From positions 1 to 19,820 of the forward strand of contig JAYQPI010000014.1 in assembly GCA_038145245.1 (NCBI GenBank): a stretch of 19,820 bases of DNA, written 5' to 3'. A program made the translations under genes and the position numbers. The stretch comes from Fontibacterium sp038145245 (GTDB taxonomy: Bacteria; Pseudomonadota; Alphaproteobacteria; Pelagibacterales; Pelagibacteraceae). The notes under the pieces were generated by a model. The model did not search any database. It was not told the DNA's origin and worked only from the letters and a program-made list of their open reading frames with translations. Below are positions 7,012 through 15,650 of the stretch, piece after piece; position 1 is the stretch's first letter, and each line of letters starts with the position of its first letter.

Positions 7012-8043
7012 TTAATATGAAGTTAGCATAGAAGAAAATATTCCTTCTTGCTCTAATGCTTTGCCAGTCCCAATTGCAACACATGATAACGCATCCTCTG
7101 CGATAGTAACCGGTAATCCTGTCTCTTTTTTAATAAGTTTATCTAAATTTTTTAAATAAGCTCCTCCACCAGCTAATACCATTCCAGAATCAACTAAATC
7201 AGAAGATAATTCAGGTGGTGTATTTTCTAGAGCATGTTTAACAGCATTAACAATTTGACCTACGACTCCTTCTAAAGCTTCAGCAGTATCTTTTTCAGTT
7301 AAAATAACTTCTTTTGGAGTCCCAGTTCTAATATCTCTTCCTTTCATTAAAAAAGTTTTTTCGGATCCCGTTGGTATTGCGGACCCTATTTCTTTTTTAA
7401 TTCTTTCTGCTGTTGAATCTCCAATCAATAAATTAAATTTTTTCTTCATAAAATTAATAATTGCATTATCCATTGCATCACCTGCAATTCTTAAAGAATG
7501 AGAATAAACAATTCCACCTAGTGACATAACTGCAATCTCAGTAGTTCCACCTCCGATATCAACAATCATAGAAGCTTGAGGTTCGGATATTGGAAGTCCT
7601 GCACCGATAGCAGCTGCTACTGGTTCTTCTATCAGTTGTACTTTTCTTGCCCCTGCTGCGTAACCGGCTTCTTGAATAGCGCGTCTTTCAACTGGCGTTG
7701 ATCCTGTAGGTACACAAATAATAATTCTAGGATTAGCAAATGCGTTTCTTTTATGAATCTTTCTAATAAAATGCTTAATCATTTCCTCAGTAACGATGAA
7801 ATCCGCAATGACTCCATCTTTCATAGGTCTTATAGCTGTAATATTTCCAGGTGTACGTCCTAACATTTGTTTAGCTTCTTCACCAACCGCCAAAACTTCA
7901 TTTCTGCCATTTCGTGATATCACCGCAACAACAGATGGTTCATTTAAAACAATTCCTTTTCCACGAACATAAACTAAAGTGTTTGCTGTTCCTAAATCAA
8001 TCGCCATATCAGTCGACCAAAATCCAAATAATTTATCAAACAT
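7012..8043 (-). CDS. mreB: Rod shape-determining protein MreB (bacterial actin)
   Basis: MreB is an actin-like ATPase that forms membrane-associated filaments orienting lateral wall growth. The 343-residue length is standard. Visible ATPase motifs are phosphate-1 MAIDLGTANTLVYVRGKG (13-30), phosphate-2 MIVDIGGGTTEIAVMSLGG, and the adenosine motif GMVLAGGGAYLKNL near the C terminus, with the GARKVQLIEEPVAAAIGAGL segment between. An AGGA-type ribosome binding site lies just upstream of the ATG, one of the few clear ones here. It begins only 14 bp after leuA on the same strand, so mreBCD is probably read through from the amino-acid genes unless a promoter sits within leuA. Confidence 0.98.
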   Translation of the reverse strand: MFDKLFGFWSTDMAIDLGTANTLVYVRGKGIVLNEPSVVAVISRNGRNEVLAVGEEAKQMLGRTPGNITAIRPMKDGVIADFIVTEEMIKHFIRKIHKRNAFANPRIIICVPTGSTPVERRAIQEAGYAAGARKVQLIEEPVAAAIGAGLPISEPQASMIVDIGGGTTEIAVMSLGGIVYSHSLRIAGDAMDNAIINFMKKKFNLLIGDSTAERIKKEIGSAIPTGSEKTFLMKGRDIRTGTPKEVILTEKDTAEALEGVVGQIVNAVKHALENTPPELSSDLVDSGMVLAGGGAYLKNLDKLIKKETGLPVTIAEDALSCVAIGTGKALEQEGIFSSMLTSY

Positions 8044-8057
8044 CTATTTTTTCCTAA

Positions 8058-9617
8058 TTAAGCAGAAGCACTCAAGTCTGAGCTTGGCGCAGTTCTTTTT
8101 CTCTTAATAATTAATTTATTTAATGCGTTTATATACGCTTTTGCTGAAGCAACAAGTGTATCCGTGTCAGCAGCTTGACCCACGGAAATCTTACCTTTTT
8201 CTTCAATTCTTACACTCACAGTTGCTTGAGCATCAGTACCTTCTGTTACTGCTTGTACTTGGTAAAGCTGGAGATTAACATTATGAGGGTAAATTTTTTT
8301 TATTGCTTTAAATATCGCATCCACAGGACCATCACCTTCGGATTCTGTTTTTTTAATTTCGTCATAAATCATAAGTTCAATTTTTGCTTTTTGCGGTCCT
8401 TTTGTTCCTGCAATAACTTCTAATGAGGACAGACTGATAGCATTATTATGCTTCATCAAATCATCATCAATTAATGCAATAATATCTTCATCAAAAACAT
8501 GTTTTTTTTTATCAGCCAAATCTTTAAATTTTGCAAAAGTATTATTTATTAATTCATCAGTTAAATCTGGATAACCCAATTCTGCGGCTTTATCTTTAAA
8601 TGCATTTCTTCCAGAGTGTTTTCCCATAACTAAAGAAGATTTGGTAACTCCAACGCTTTCAGGCGTCATAATTTCATAAGTTTTTTTATTTTTTAACATT
8701 CCATCTTGATGAATTCCTGATTCATGTGCAAAGGCGTTTTTTCCAACAATTGCTTTATTAAATTGAACTGGAAAACCTGTCACATTTGAAACTAATTTTG
8801 AACAGCTACTAATCTTCTTAGTATTAATGTTTGTTTTGTAAGGCATTAAATCGCTTCTTGTTCTCATTGCCATTACAATTTCTTCTAAAGCTGCATTTCC
8901 AGCTCTTTCACCAATACCATTAATTGTACATTCAATTTGTCTTGCTCCAGCCTTGACTCCTGCTAACGAATTAGCAACTGCAAGTCCCAAATCATTATGA
9001 CAATGTGTTGAAACAATTGCCTTGTCTATATTTGGAACTTTATCAAATAATAATTTAATTGTTTTATAATATTCATCTGGAATTGTATAACCTACAGTAT
9101 CTGGAATATTAATTGTTTTAGCTCCACATTTAATTGCAAGTTCAACTGTTTTGCATAAAAAATCTGGAGTAGTTCTAGTTCCATCTTCTGGTGACCATTC
9201 AACATCATCTGTAATTTTTCTAGCAAGAGAAACACTATCTTTAATTAACTCTAAAACTTCTTTAGGAGTTTTTTTTAATTTATGCTTCATATGCAAAGGG
9301 CTAGTAGAAAGAAATGTGTGTATTCTAAAACGTTTTGCATGCTTTAATGCATCTTTGCATCTTTCAATATCTGCCTTAACTGCTCGAGCTAATCCGCAAG
9401 GAATAGTTTTTTTTAAAATCTTAGCAATTTCAGATACGGCCTCAAAATCACCATTAGAAGCTGCTGGAAATCCAGCTTCCATAACATCAACTCCTAAATC
9501 TTCAAATGCACGTGCGATTTGAATCTTTTCTTCAAGACTCATTGAAGCACCTGGAGATTGTTCTCCATCTCTTAATGTAGTGTCAAAAATGATGATTTGA
9601 TTATTATTTTTTGCCAT
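8058..9617 (-). CDS. leuA: 2-isopropylmalate synthase
   Basis: LeuA condenses acetyl-CoA with 2-oxoisovalerate in the first committed step of leucine synthesis. The 519-residue protein has the catalytic TIM barrel with IFDTTLRDGEQSPGASM (10-26), metal ligands D12, H205 and H207 (STHCHNDLGLAVANSLAG) and N241 (GIGERAGNAALEE), then a linker and a C-terminal regulatory domain (about 395-519) of the leucine-feedback type. Full length and intact motifs indicate an active, feedback-sensitive enzyme. It is separated from ilvC by 104 bp, the largest gap between protein genes here, which holds a candidate promoter. Confidence 0.97.
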   Translation of the reverse strand: MAKNNNQIIIFDTTLRDGEQSPGASMSLEEKIQIARAFEDLGVDVMEAGFPAASNGDFEAVSEIAKILKKTIPCGLARAVKADIERCKDALKHAKRFRIHTFLSTSPLHMKHKLKKTPKEVLELIKDSVSLARKITDDVEWSPEDGTRTTPDFLCKTVELAIKCGAKTINIPDTVGYTIPDEYYKTIKLLFDKVPNIDKAIVSTHCHNDLGLAVANSLAGVKAGARQIECTINGIGERAGNAALEEIVMAMRTRSDLMPYKTNINTKKISSCSKLVSNVTGFPVQFNKAIVGKNAFAHESGIHQDGMLKNKKTYEIMTPESVGVTKSSLVMGKHSGRNAFKDKAAELGYPDLTDELINNTFAKFKDLADKKKHVFDEDIIALIDDDLMKHNNAISLSSLEVIAGTKGPQKAKIELMIYDEIKKTESEGDGPVDAIFKAIKKIYPHNVNLQLYQVQAVTEGTDAQATVSVRIEEKGKISVGQAADTDTLVASAKAYINALNKLIIKRKRTAPSSDLSASA

Positions 9618-9640
9618 TTTTTAAATTTAATTTAGCTAAA

Positions 9641-9670
9641 ATTAAAAATCTACTTATAAATACTTTTCAA
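9641..9670 (-). promoter_or_regulatory. Candidate promoter for leuA-mreBCD
   Basis: On the minus strand TTGAAA (9670-9665) and TTTAAT (9646-9641) are spaced by 18 bp and match the sigma-70 hexamers at 4 of 6 and 5 of 6 positions. The predicted start near 9634 leaves a leader of about 16 nt. The rest of the 9618-9721 gap is AT-rich, with no GC-rich hairpin, no leader-peptide ORF with Leu codons, and no riboswitch I could recognise. In such AT-rich DNA chance matches are common. Confidence 0.4.
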
Positions 9671-9721
9671 TATTTGATAGATTTTTAAACTAATAAGAAA
9701 GCCTAATTTTATTAATTAATC

Positions 9722-10741
9722 TTAATTTTTGCTCTTATCCACGAGCTTGTTTTTGCCAATCCAAGGCATCATAGCTCTCAGTTTTTCCCCAACTTTTTCT
9801 ATCGGGTGTTCAGATAATTCTTTTCTCATTCTTAAAAAATTTTTTTGTCCAATCTTATTCTCATCCATCCAAAGTTTGGTAAATTTTCCAGACTGAATAT
9901 CTTTTAAAACTTCTTTCATTCTTTCTTTTGTTTTATCATCAATAATTTTAGGTCCCGAAATATATTCTCCATATTCTGCAGTGTTTGAAATTGAATAATT
10001 CATATTAGCAATTCCACCTTCATAAATTAAATCAACAATTAATTTTACTTCGTGTAAACATTCAAAATAAGCCATTTCTGGCGTATATCCAGCTTCAACT
10101 AAAGTTTCATAACCTTTTTTAATTAATTCAACTAACCCTCCGCACAAAACAGCTTGTTCTCCAAATAGATCTGTTTCGCACTCTTCTTTGAATGTTGTTT
10201 CAATTATTCCAGATTTACCTCCGCCGATAGCGCTAGCGTATGATAGTGCAAGTTCTCTTGCTTTTCCTGATCCATCTTGATGAACTGCCATTAAACATGG
10301 AACTCCACCCCCTTTTTGAAATTCACTTCTTACTAAATGCCCAGGACCCTTAGGAGCAATCATAAAAACATCTAGATCTTTTCTTGCGCTAATAAGATCA
10401 AAATGAATATTTAAACCATGAGCAAAAGCTATAGTAGTTCCTTGTCTCATTCTTTGTTCAATGTGATTTTTATAAATTTGAGATTGCAATTCATCTGGTG
10501 TTAAAATCATTGCGACATCTGCCCACTCTGCAGCATCTGATAAAGACATAACTTTTAGTCCGCTAGCCTCAGCTTTTTTACGGCTAGGAGAATCTTCTCT
10601 TAGAGCAACAACAAGTTCTTTAACTCCGCTGTCTTTTAAATTCAAAGCATGCGCATGTCCTTGGCTACCAAAACCAAAAATAGCAACTTTTTTATTTTTA
10701 ATTAAATCTTGATTTGCATCTTTTTCGTAAAAAATCTTCAT
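9722..10741 (-). CDS. ilvC: Ketol-acid reductoisomerase (NADP+)
   Basis: IlvC isomerises and reduces acetolactate or acetohydroxybutyrate in valine and isoleucine synthesis. At 339 residues this is the short class I form. The N-terminal Rossmann motif reads AIFGFGSQGHAHALNLKDSG (20-39). The downstream LREDSPSRKKAEASG loop, with Arg and Ser, suggests NADPH preference. The knotted C-terminal domain has the Mg2+ ligands in ETDLFGEQAVLCGG and FECLHEVKLIVDLIYEGG. The start overlaps the ilvH stop (ATGA), continuing the ilvB-ilvH-ilvC operon. Confidence 0.97.
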   Translation of the reverse strand: MKIFYEKDANQDLIKNKKVAIFGFGSQGHAHALNLKDSGVKELVVALREDSPSRKKAEASGLKVMSLSDAAEWADVAMILTPDELQSQIYKNHIEQRMRQGTTIAFAHGLNIHFDLISARKDLDVFMIAPKGPGHLVRSEFQKGGGVPCLMAVHQDGSGKARELALSYASAIGGGKSGIIETTFKEECETDLFGEQAVLCGGLVELIKKGYETLVEAGYTPEMAYFECLHEVKLIVDLIYEGGIANMNYSISNTAEYGEYISGPKIIDDKTKERMKEVLKDIQSGKFTKLWMDENKIGQKNFLRMRKELSEHPIEKVGEKLRAMMPWIGKNKLVDKSKN

Positions 10742-11304
10742 ATAACTTTTCCTTTGTTTGACTCTGTTATTTCAGCTCCTTTTGCCATTGCCAAAGGACC
10801 TGTTCTTGCAACACTTGCTATTCCATAAGGTTTTAATTTCTTAATAAAACTATCAATCTCTCGTCTTGTTGAATGGAATTCTACAATAAAAGAAGTGTTG
10901 GTTGTATCAAGATATTGCGCATTATGAGAATTACAAATTTCTTTAGCTTTTTCAAGATTTTTTTTATCAGCTATAACTTTTATTAAAGCTAGTTCTCTAA
11001 AAATAGATTTATCATCAACAGGAAATGAGGCAACTTTGTAAACCGGAACAAGTTTTAATAACTGCGCTTTGATCTGTTCTATTACTGAATTTGTTCCATT
11101 AGTTGCGATAGTAATTCTTGATATATTTTTTTCTTCATCCACTTTAGCAACAGCTAAAGACTCAATATTATACCCACGGCCAGAAAATAAACCCGAAACT
11201 CGCGCTAATACTCCTGCCTCATTATCAACCCAGACAACCATAATATGTCTTTCGAGCTGTTCATTTTTTATAGGATCTGGATATGCTGATAATGGTTTTT
11301 TCAT
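10738..11304 (-). CDS. ilvH: Acetolactate synthase small (regulatory) subunit
   Basis: This is the regulatory subunit of acetohydroxyacid synthase; it stimulates the large subunit and mediates valine inhibition. The 188-residue protein starts with an ACT domain: ERHIMVVWVDNEAGVLARVSGL (about 18-39), then FSGRGYNIESLAVAKVDEE. A second ACT-like C-terminal domain follows (ELALIKVIADKKNLEKAKEI and on). It is the long IlvH type, not the short IlvN/IlvM type. ATGA overlaps at both ends lock it between ilvB and ilvC, consistent with stoichiometric, coupled translation. Confidence 0.95.
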   Translation of the reverse strand: MKKPLSAYPDPIKNEQLERHIMVVWVDNEAGVLARVSGLFSGRGYNIESLAVAKVDEEKNISRITIATNGTNSVIEQIKAQLLKLVPVYKVASFPVDDKSIFRELALIKVIADKKNLEKAKEICNSHNAQYLDTTNTSFIVEFHSTRREIDSFIKKLKPYGIASVARTGPLAMAKGAEITESNKGKVI

Positions 11305-13064
11305 ACTAAGACTTTTCCTGCTTTGGTTATTTTATTTTCTTTTTCATCTTCTGGATTTAAAATCATTTCATTATGAGCTTTTCCTGAGGGTATCATTGGG
11401 AAACAATTTTCAACTTTATCTACAACACAGTCAAAAAGTACTGGTTTATCTGACTTAATCATTTGTGTAATTTTTGATTCTAATTCATCAGGAGTGGTAG
11501 CTCTAATTCCAACAGCTCCATAAGCTTCTGCTAATTTTACAAAATCTGGCAAAGCTTCCGTATAACTTTCTGCGTAATTTTTTTCATGAAGCAGTTCCTG
11601 CCATTGCCTAACCATTCCCATGTACTGATTATTAATTATAAATATCTTTACAGGTAGCCTGTACTGAACTGCGGTAGACAACTCTTGAATATTCATCAAA
11701 ATTGAAGCTTCCCCTGCAATATCAACAACTAATTTTCCAGGATTTGCTAACTGCACTCCTATTGCTGCTGGCAGACCAAAACCCATTGTTCCAAGACCAC
11801 CTGACGTCATCCATCTTTTTGGTTTTCTAAATTTATAATATTGAGCAGCCCACATTTGATGTTGGCCAACTTCAGTAGTAATAAAAGTATCTTGATTTTT
11901 AGTTAGTTCATACAATCTTTCAATTGCAAATTGGGGTTTGATAGTTTTTTTACCCTGCACAAATGATAAGCATTTTTTTTCTCTCCATTTATTTATTTGC
12001 TTCCACCATTCACTAATATTTTCTTTATTTGAATTTATAAAATTAGGATATTTTTTTTTAAAGACTGTAATTAATTTATTTAAAACATTTTCAACGTCGC
12101 CAACAATAGCATAATCAACTTTTATAATTTTATTTATAGATGAAGGATCAATATCAATATGAATCTTTTTGGAACCTGGCGAAAATTTATCTATTTTTCC
12201 TGTAATACGATCATCAAAACGAGCTCCAATATTTATCATCAGATCACAATCATGCATGGCATTATTGGCTTCATATGTTCCATGCATTCCAAGCATTCCA
12301 ATAAATTGTTGGTCATCACCAGGAAAGGCTCCAAGACCTTGTAATGTTGAAGTAATAGGAAAGCCAGTCATACCCACTAAATCTTGAAGAAGCGCGCAGG
12401 CTTTGTCTCCAGAATTTACAACTCCCCCTCCTGAATAAATGATTGGTCTTTTAGATTTATAAATTAAATCTACAATCTTATCTAATTCTGAAGATTCAAA
12501 TTCAGTCGTAACTTTATTAATTTTTTGTATTACATCATCTTTTTTTATGTACTCTGTTTTTTGAAACTGAATATCTTTTGGAATATCAACTAGAACTGGA
12601 CCTGGCCTTCCGCTAGTTGCAATATGAAATGCTTTATGCATTATAATTGGAAGATCATTAATGTTTTTTACTAACCAATTATGTTTAGTACACGGTCTTG
12701 TAATGCCTGTTGTGTCACATTCTTGAAAAGCATCTGTTCCTATTAAATGGGTTGGTACTTGACCGGTTACACAAACTAGAGGAATTGAGTCCATATAAGC
12801 ATCTGTTAATGCTGTAACCATATTCGTTGCTCCTGGTCCTGAAGTAACTAAAACAACTCCTGGTTTTCCAGAAGATCTTGCATAGCCTTCTGCTGCATGA
12901 CCCGCTCCTTGTTCATGCCTTACAAGAATATGTTTAATCTTTTTGTGATTTTTTAATTCATCATATAAAGGAAGGATTGCACCCCCAGGATACCCAAAAA
13001 TATATTCAACACCATTATCTGCAAAGGCTTTGAATACGATTTCTGCTCCAGTTAGTTGTGACAT
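11301..13064 (-). CDS. ilvB: Acetolactate synthase large (catalytic) subunit
   Basis: This ThDP- and FAD-dependent enzyme condenses pyruvate with pyruvate or 2-oxobutyrate, the entry step to valine, leucine and isoleucine. The 587-residue protein has the N-terminal pyrimidine-binding domain with the catalytic Glu51 in VRHEQGAGHAAEGYARSSGK, the central FAD domain (VVNSGD, GMLGMHGTYEANNAM, INIGARFDDRITGK), and the C-terminal pyrophosphate domain (SGGLGTMGFGLPAAIG, then AGEASILMNIQE to FIINNQYMGMVRQW). The ThDP/Mg2+ motif, usually GD-x(n)-NN, reads G451-E452...N478-N479, so a Glu stands at the Asp ligand position. The start is at the ATG 14 nt after a predicted transcription start. Confidence 0.96.
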   Translation of the reverse strand: MSQLTGAEIVFKAFADNGVEYIFGYPGGAILPLYDELKNHKKIKHILVRHEQGAGHAAEGYARSSGKPGVVLVTSGPGATNMVTALTDAYMDSIPLVCVTGQVPTHLIGTDAFQECDTTGITRPCTKHNWLVKNINDLPIIMHKAFHIATSGRPGPVLVDIPKDIQFQKTEYIKKDDVIQKINKVTTEFESSELDKIVDLIYKSKRPIIYSGGGVVNSGDKACALLQDLVGMTGFPITSTLQGLGAFPGDDQQFIGMLGMHGTYEANNAMHDCDLMINIGARFDDRITGKIDKFSPGSKKIHIDIDPSSINKIIKVDYAIVGDVENVLNKLITVFKKKYPNFINSNKENISEWWKQINKWREKKCLSFVQGKKTIKPQFAIERLYELTKNQDTFITTEVGQHQMWAAQYYKFRKPKRWMTSGGLGTMGFGLPAAIGVQLANPGKLVVDIAGEASILMNIQELSTAVQYRLPVKIFIINNQYMGMVRQWQELLHEKNYAESYTEALPDFVKLAEAYGAVGIRATTPDELESKITQMIKSDKPVLFDCVVDKVENCFPMIPSGKAHNEMILNPEDEKENKITKAGKVLV

Positions 13065-13084
13065 ATAAATTTTCCGAAAAAATC

Positions 13085-13112
13085 AATCTAAACTAGTTAA
13101 TTTAACGGTCAA
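13085..13112 (-). promoter_or_regulatory. Candidate promoter for the ilvBHC operon
   Basis: On the minus strand TTGACC (13112-13107) and TAGATT (13090-13085) are spaced by 16 bp. The -35 hexamer matches consensus at 5 of 6 positions and overlaps the miaA stop codon. The predicted start near 13078 gives a leader of about 14 nt, too short for transcription attenuation by a leader peptide. Confidence 0.5.
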
Positions 13113-14023
13113 GATGAAGTAACTAAATTTATAATTTTTTTAGTTAAAATATCGTAATTAGGGTTAAAAATACTTGTCCAATCCTTCATATGTCCTCTAA
13201 ACCAAGTTCGTTGTTTTTTTACATACCTTCTTGTTCTTATAAAAGTATCTTCGAAAGCTTGTTCTAATGAAATTTCTTTATCTAAATATTTTTTAATTTC
13301 CTCAATTCCTAAAATTTTATTAGCGGGTAAACTTAAATTTATTTTTAATTTTAAAAATTTTTTAACTTCATTAAGCGCTCCGTTCTCAAACATTTTTTTT
13401 AAACGCAGTCTAAGTAATTTATGTAAATAATTATTATCAGGATTAATATAAATTTTTACAAACTTATAATTACTAAAATAATTTTTATTTATTTTTTGCC
13501 ATACAATTAAAGATTTTTTTGTAAAAATAATTACTTCATAAGCTCTTATTAACCTATGAGTGTCATTTTTCTTTATTTTATTTTTTACCAAAGGATCTAA
13601 TTTTAAAAGTAAATTGTAAAATTTATCATTACCTAACTTTAGATTTAATTTTCTTGCTTTTGTTCTGATTAAATCTGGGATTTTTGGAATATTGGAAATA
13701 CCTTCTGTTAATAATTTAAAATATAGTCCTGTTCCTCCAACAAAAATTGGCTGTTTTTTTTTATTTATAATTTTTTTTATATTTAATTTAACTTGTTTTA
13801 TCCATTCTCCAGCTGAAAAATTATTTTTTACCGAGATACTGCCGTAAAGATAATGAGTAATATTAAAATAATTTTCTGGTCTAGCTGATAAAATCTTAAT
13901 TTCTTTATAAACTTGCATACTATCAGCATTAATAATTTCACCGTTTATTTTTTTAGCAAGTTTAAGTGCGATTTCAGATTTCCCAGAACCAGTTGGTCCC
14001 GAGATAAGAATAATTTTTTGCAT
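13109..14023 (-). CDS. miaA: tRNA dimethylallyltransferase
   Basis: MiaA transfers the dimethylallyl group to N6 of A37 in tRNAs that read UNN codons. The 304-residue protein has the P-loop SGPTGSGKSEIALKLAKK (7-24), the general-base/substrate loop INADSMQVYKEI (33-44), and the prenyl-acceptor motif VGGTGLYFKLLTEGI. The C-terminal domain has RTRRYVKKQRTWFRGH (266-281), the conserved Lys-Gln-Arg-Thr-Trp block. The tail is short, with no zinc-finger extension. It is 11 bp downstream of degP, on the same strand, and is followed by the ilvB promoter. Confidence 0.96.
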   Translation of the reverse strand: MQKIILISGPTGSGKSEIALKLAKKINGEIINADSMQVYKEIKILSARPENYFNITHYLYGSISVKNNFSAGEWIKQVKLNIKKIINKKKQPIFVGGTGLYFKLLTEGISNIPKIPDLIRTKARKLNLKLGNDKFYNLLLKLDPLVKNKIKKNDTHRLIRAYEVIIFTKKSLIVWQKINKNYFSNYKFVKIYINPDNNYLHKLLRLRLKKMFENGALNEVKKFLKLKINLSLPANKILGIEEIKKYLDKEISLEQAFEDTFIRTRRYVKKQRTWFRGHMKDWTSIFNPNYDILTKKIINLVTSS

Positions 14024-14034
14024 TGGAAAAAATC

Positions 14035-15462
14035 TTATTTAATTTTTACTCCAATAAATTTACTCTGATTATTACTATCTAAAATTGTCAGTAAAACTGA
14101 ATTTGTATTTTTTTTTAATTCTTTTTTAAATTGATCCTCGAAATTTTTAACATTACTTACCGAAGTATTTGCTACAGCTATTATGATATCCCCTTCTTGC
14201 ACTGGTAATAATGCTAGAGGACCATCTCCGCTAATTTCTAAAATATAAACTCCTTTTTTATCTTTTAAATTAGATCTATTTTCAATGTCCTGATTATTTA
14301 TATTTCTAATTTTGATTCCAAGTTCTTTAACAGTAACAACGGTTGGATTTATTTGTTTTTTATTTTCATTTTTGTATTCGCTGGTTTCTTCAAGTCTCGT
14401 AACGGTAATATTTTTTATTAATATTCTTTTATTTCTCCAAACTTTTACTTCAACACTTTGTCCAATAGGTGTATCAGCTACAATCTTTGGCAATTTTCTC
14501 ATATTATCCACTTTTTTATTATTAAATTCTAATATGATATCGCCAGCTTCTATTCCCGCTTTATCAGCTGGACCTCCTGCTGAAGCACTTGATACTAAAG
14601 CTCCTTCTTGATTTTTAAGTCCCAAACTGTCCGCAATTTCTTTTGTTACTTCTTGAATTCTGACGCCAATATAGCCTCTTTTTATTTCTCCATATTGAGT
14701 AATTTGTTGAATAATATTTTTTGCAAAATTTGATGGGATTGCAAAACCAATTCCAACTGATCCGCCAGAATTAGAGAGTATCGCGCTATTAATTCCAACA
14801 ACTTCTCCTTTAATATTAAATAATGGTCCTCCAGAATTACCTTGATTTATTGGAGCGTCTGTTTGAATAAAATCATCATATTTTCCAAGACTAATATCTC
14901 TATTTCTTGCTGATATAATTCCAGCGGTAACAGTTCCACCTAATCCAAAAGGGTTTCCAATTGCAATAACCCAATCTCCAACTCTAGCCTTATCTGAATC
15001 TGCAAATGTAACTGCTTTTAAATTATCTTTTGTATTAATTTTAATAACTGCTACATCGCTTGTTGGATCTGTTCCTAAGACTTTTGCCTCATATTCTTTA
15101 CCATTAGTTAATTTTACAAAAATGCCTTCGGCACTTTGAATAACGTGATTATTAGTTATTATAATCCCTTCTTTATCTATTATAAATCCAGATCCAAGAG
15201 ACTGAGTTTTTCTTTTTTGTGGACTTCCGCCTCTATCAAAGTCTTTAAATAGATCTTCAAAAGGATGCCCTGGGGGAAATTGGAATGGAAATGGACTCTG
15301 AGATCTTGTTTCTACAACTCTTGTTGCAGAAATATTAACCACAGAAGGAATTAATTTTTCAACAAGATCAGCAAATGAATCAGGTACTTCTTTCGAATTT
15401 AAATTTGTAATTAATAAGATATTACAAAAAATTATTAATAAAAATCTTCTCAAATTTTTCAT
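14035..15462 (-). CDS. degP: Do/DegP family periplasmic serine protease
   Basis: This envelope protease/chaperone degrades misfolded periplasmic proteins. The 475-residue protein has a signal peptide (about 1-23: MKNLRRFL, then a hydrophobic core, ending NLNS). A trypsin-like domain follows with catalytic triad H106 (ITNNHVI), D136 (TDPTSDVAVI) and S210 (GNSGGPL), then PDZ1 (about 255-345, GYIGVRIQEVTKEIADSLGL) and PDZ2 (about 385-475). A Phe/Pro-rich LA loop (SPFPFQFPPGHPFEDLF) near 56-72 is typical. The ATG overlaps the DUF2065 stop (ATGA). Its position next to hflKC joins two membrane quality-control functions. Confidence 0.95.
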   Translation of the reverse strand: MKNLRRFLLIIFCNILLITNLNSKEVPDSFADLVEKLIPSVVNISATRVVETRSQSPFPFQFPPGHPFEDLFKDFDRGGSPQKRKTQSLGSGFIIDKEGIIITNNHVIQSAEGIFVKLTNGKEYEAKVLGTDPTSDVAVIKINTKDNLKAVTFADSDKARVGDWVIAIGNPFGLGGTVTAGIISARNRDISLGKYDDFIQTDAPINQGNSGGPLFNIKGEVVGINSAILSNSGGSVGIGFAIPSNFAKNIIQQITQYGEIKRGYIGVRIQEVTKEIADSLGLKNQEGALVSSASAGGPADKAGIEAGDIILEFNNKKVDNMRKLPKIVADTPIGQSVEVKVWRNKRILIKNITVTRLEETSEYKNENKKQINPTVVTVKELGIKIRNINNQDIENRSNLKDKKGVYILEISGDGPLALLPVQEGDIIIAVANTSVSNVKNFEDQFKKELKKNTNSVLLTILDSNNQSKFIGVKIK

Positions 15463-15650
15463 TGAAATTTTTTTATATAAGCTATTATTATAAAACCTAT
15501 GATGGCAAAAATAAGTCCACCTGTTCTTAATCTTTGCTCTGATAAATCCTTCATAGAATTTAACATTTTTTTCATACTTCCTGGAAATATTGTATAAAGC
15601 AAACCCTCAATAAACAGCAATAATCCAATTGCTGTAAAAATCTCATTCAT
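15459..15650 (-). CDS. DUF2065 small membrane protein
   Basis: This 63-residue protein has two hydrophobic helices (about 3-20, EIFTAIGLLLFIEGLLYTIF; and about 44-59, GGLIFAIIGFIIIAYI) joined by a basic loop, MKKMLNSMKDLSEQRLRTGG. That is the DUF2065 (YjeT-like) pattern, and its location directly after hflC matches the family's usual context. Biochemical function is not known. The position suggests an accessory to the HflKC-FtsH or DegP quality-control system, which is inference from context only. It overlaps neighbours on both sides (TAATG with hflC, ATGA with degP), so it is almost surely co-translated. Confidence 0.88.
   Translation of the reverse strand: MNEIFTAIGLLLFIEGLLYTIFPGSMKKMLNSMKDLSEQRLRTGGLIFAIIGFIIIAYIKKFQ

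Noticed and set aside
9151..9522. A 123-codon open frame on the plus strand, antisense to leuA
   Set aside because: It mirrors a clean leuA coding frame, has no family motifs, and its composition is the antisense of a conserved enzyme.
9618..9721. Leader-peptide attenuator or riboswitch ahead of leuA
   Set aside because: No short ORF with Leu codons, no GC-rich stem and no conserved riboswitch core. The predicted leader is only about 16 nt.
11069..11458. A 129-codon plus-strand frame antisense to ilvH/ilvB
   Set aside because: Both genes beneath it are full length and conserved. The antisense frame has no recognisable domain or start signal.
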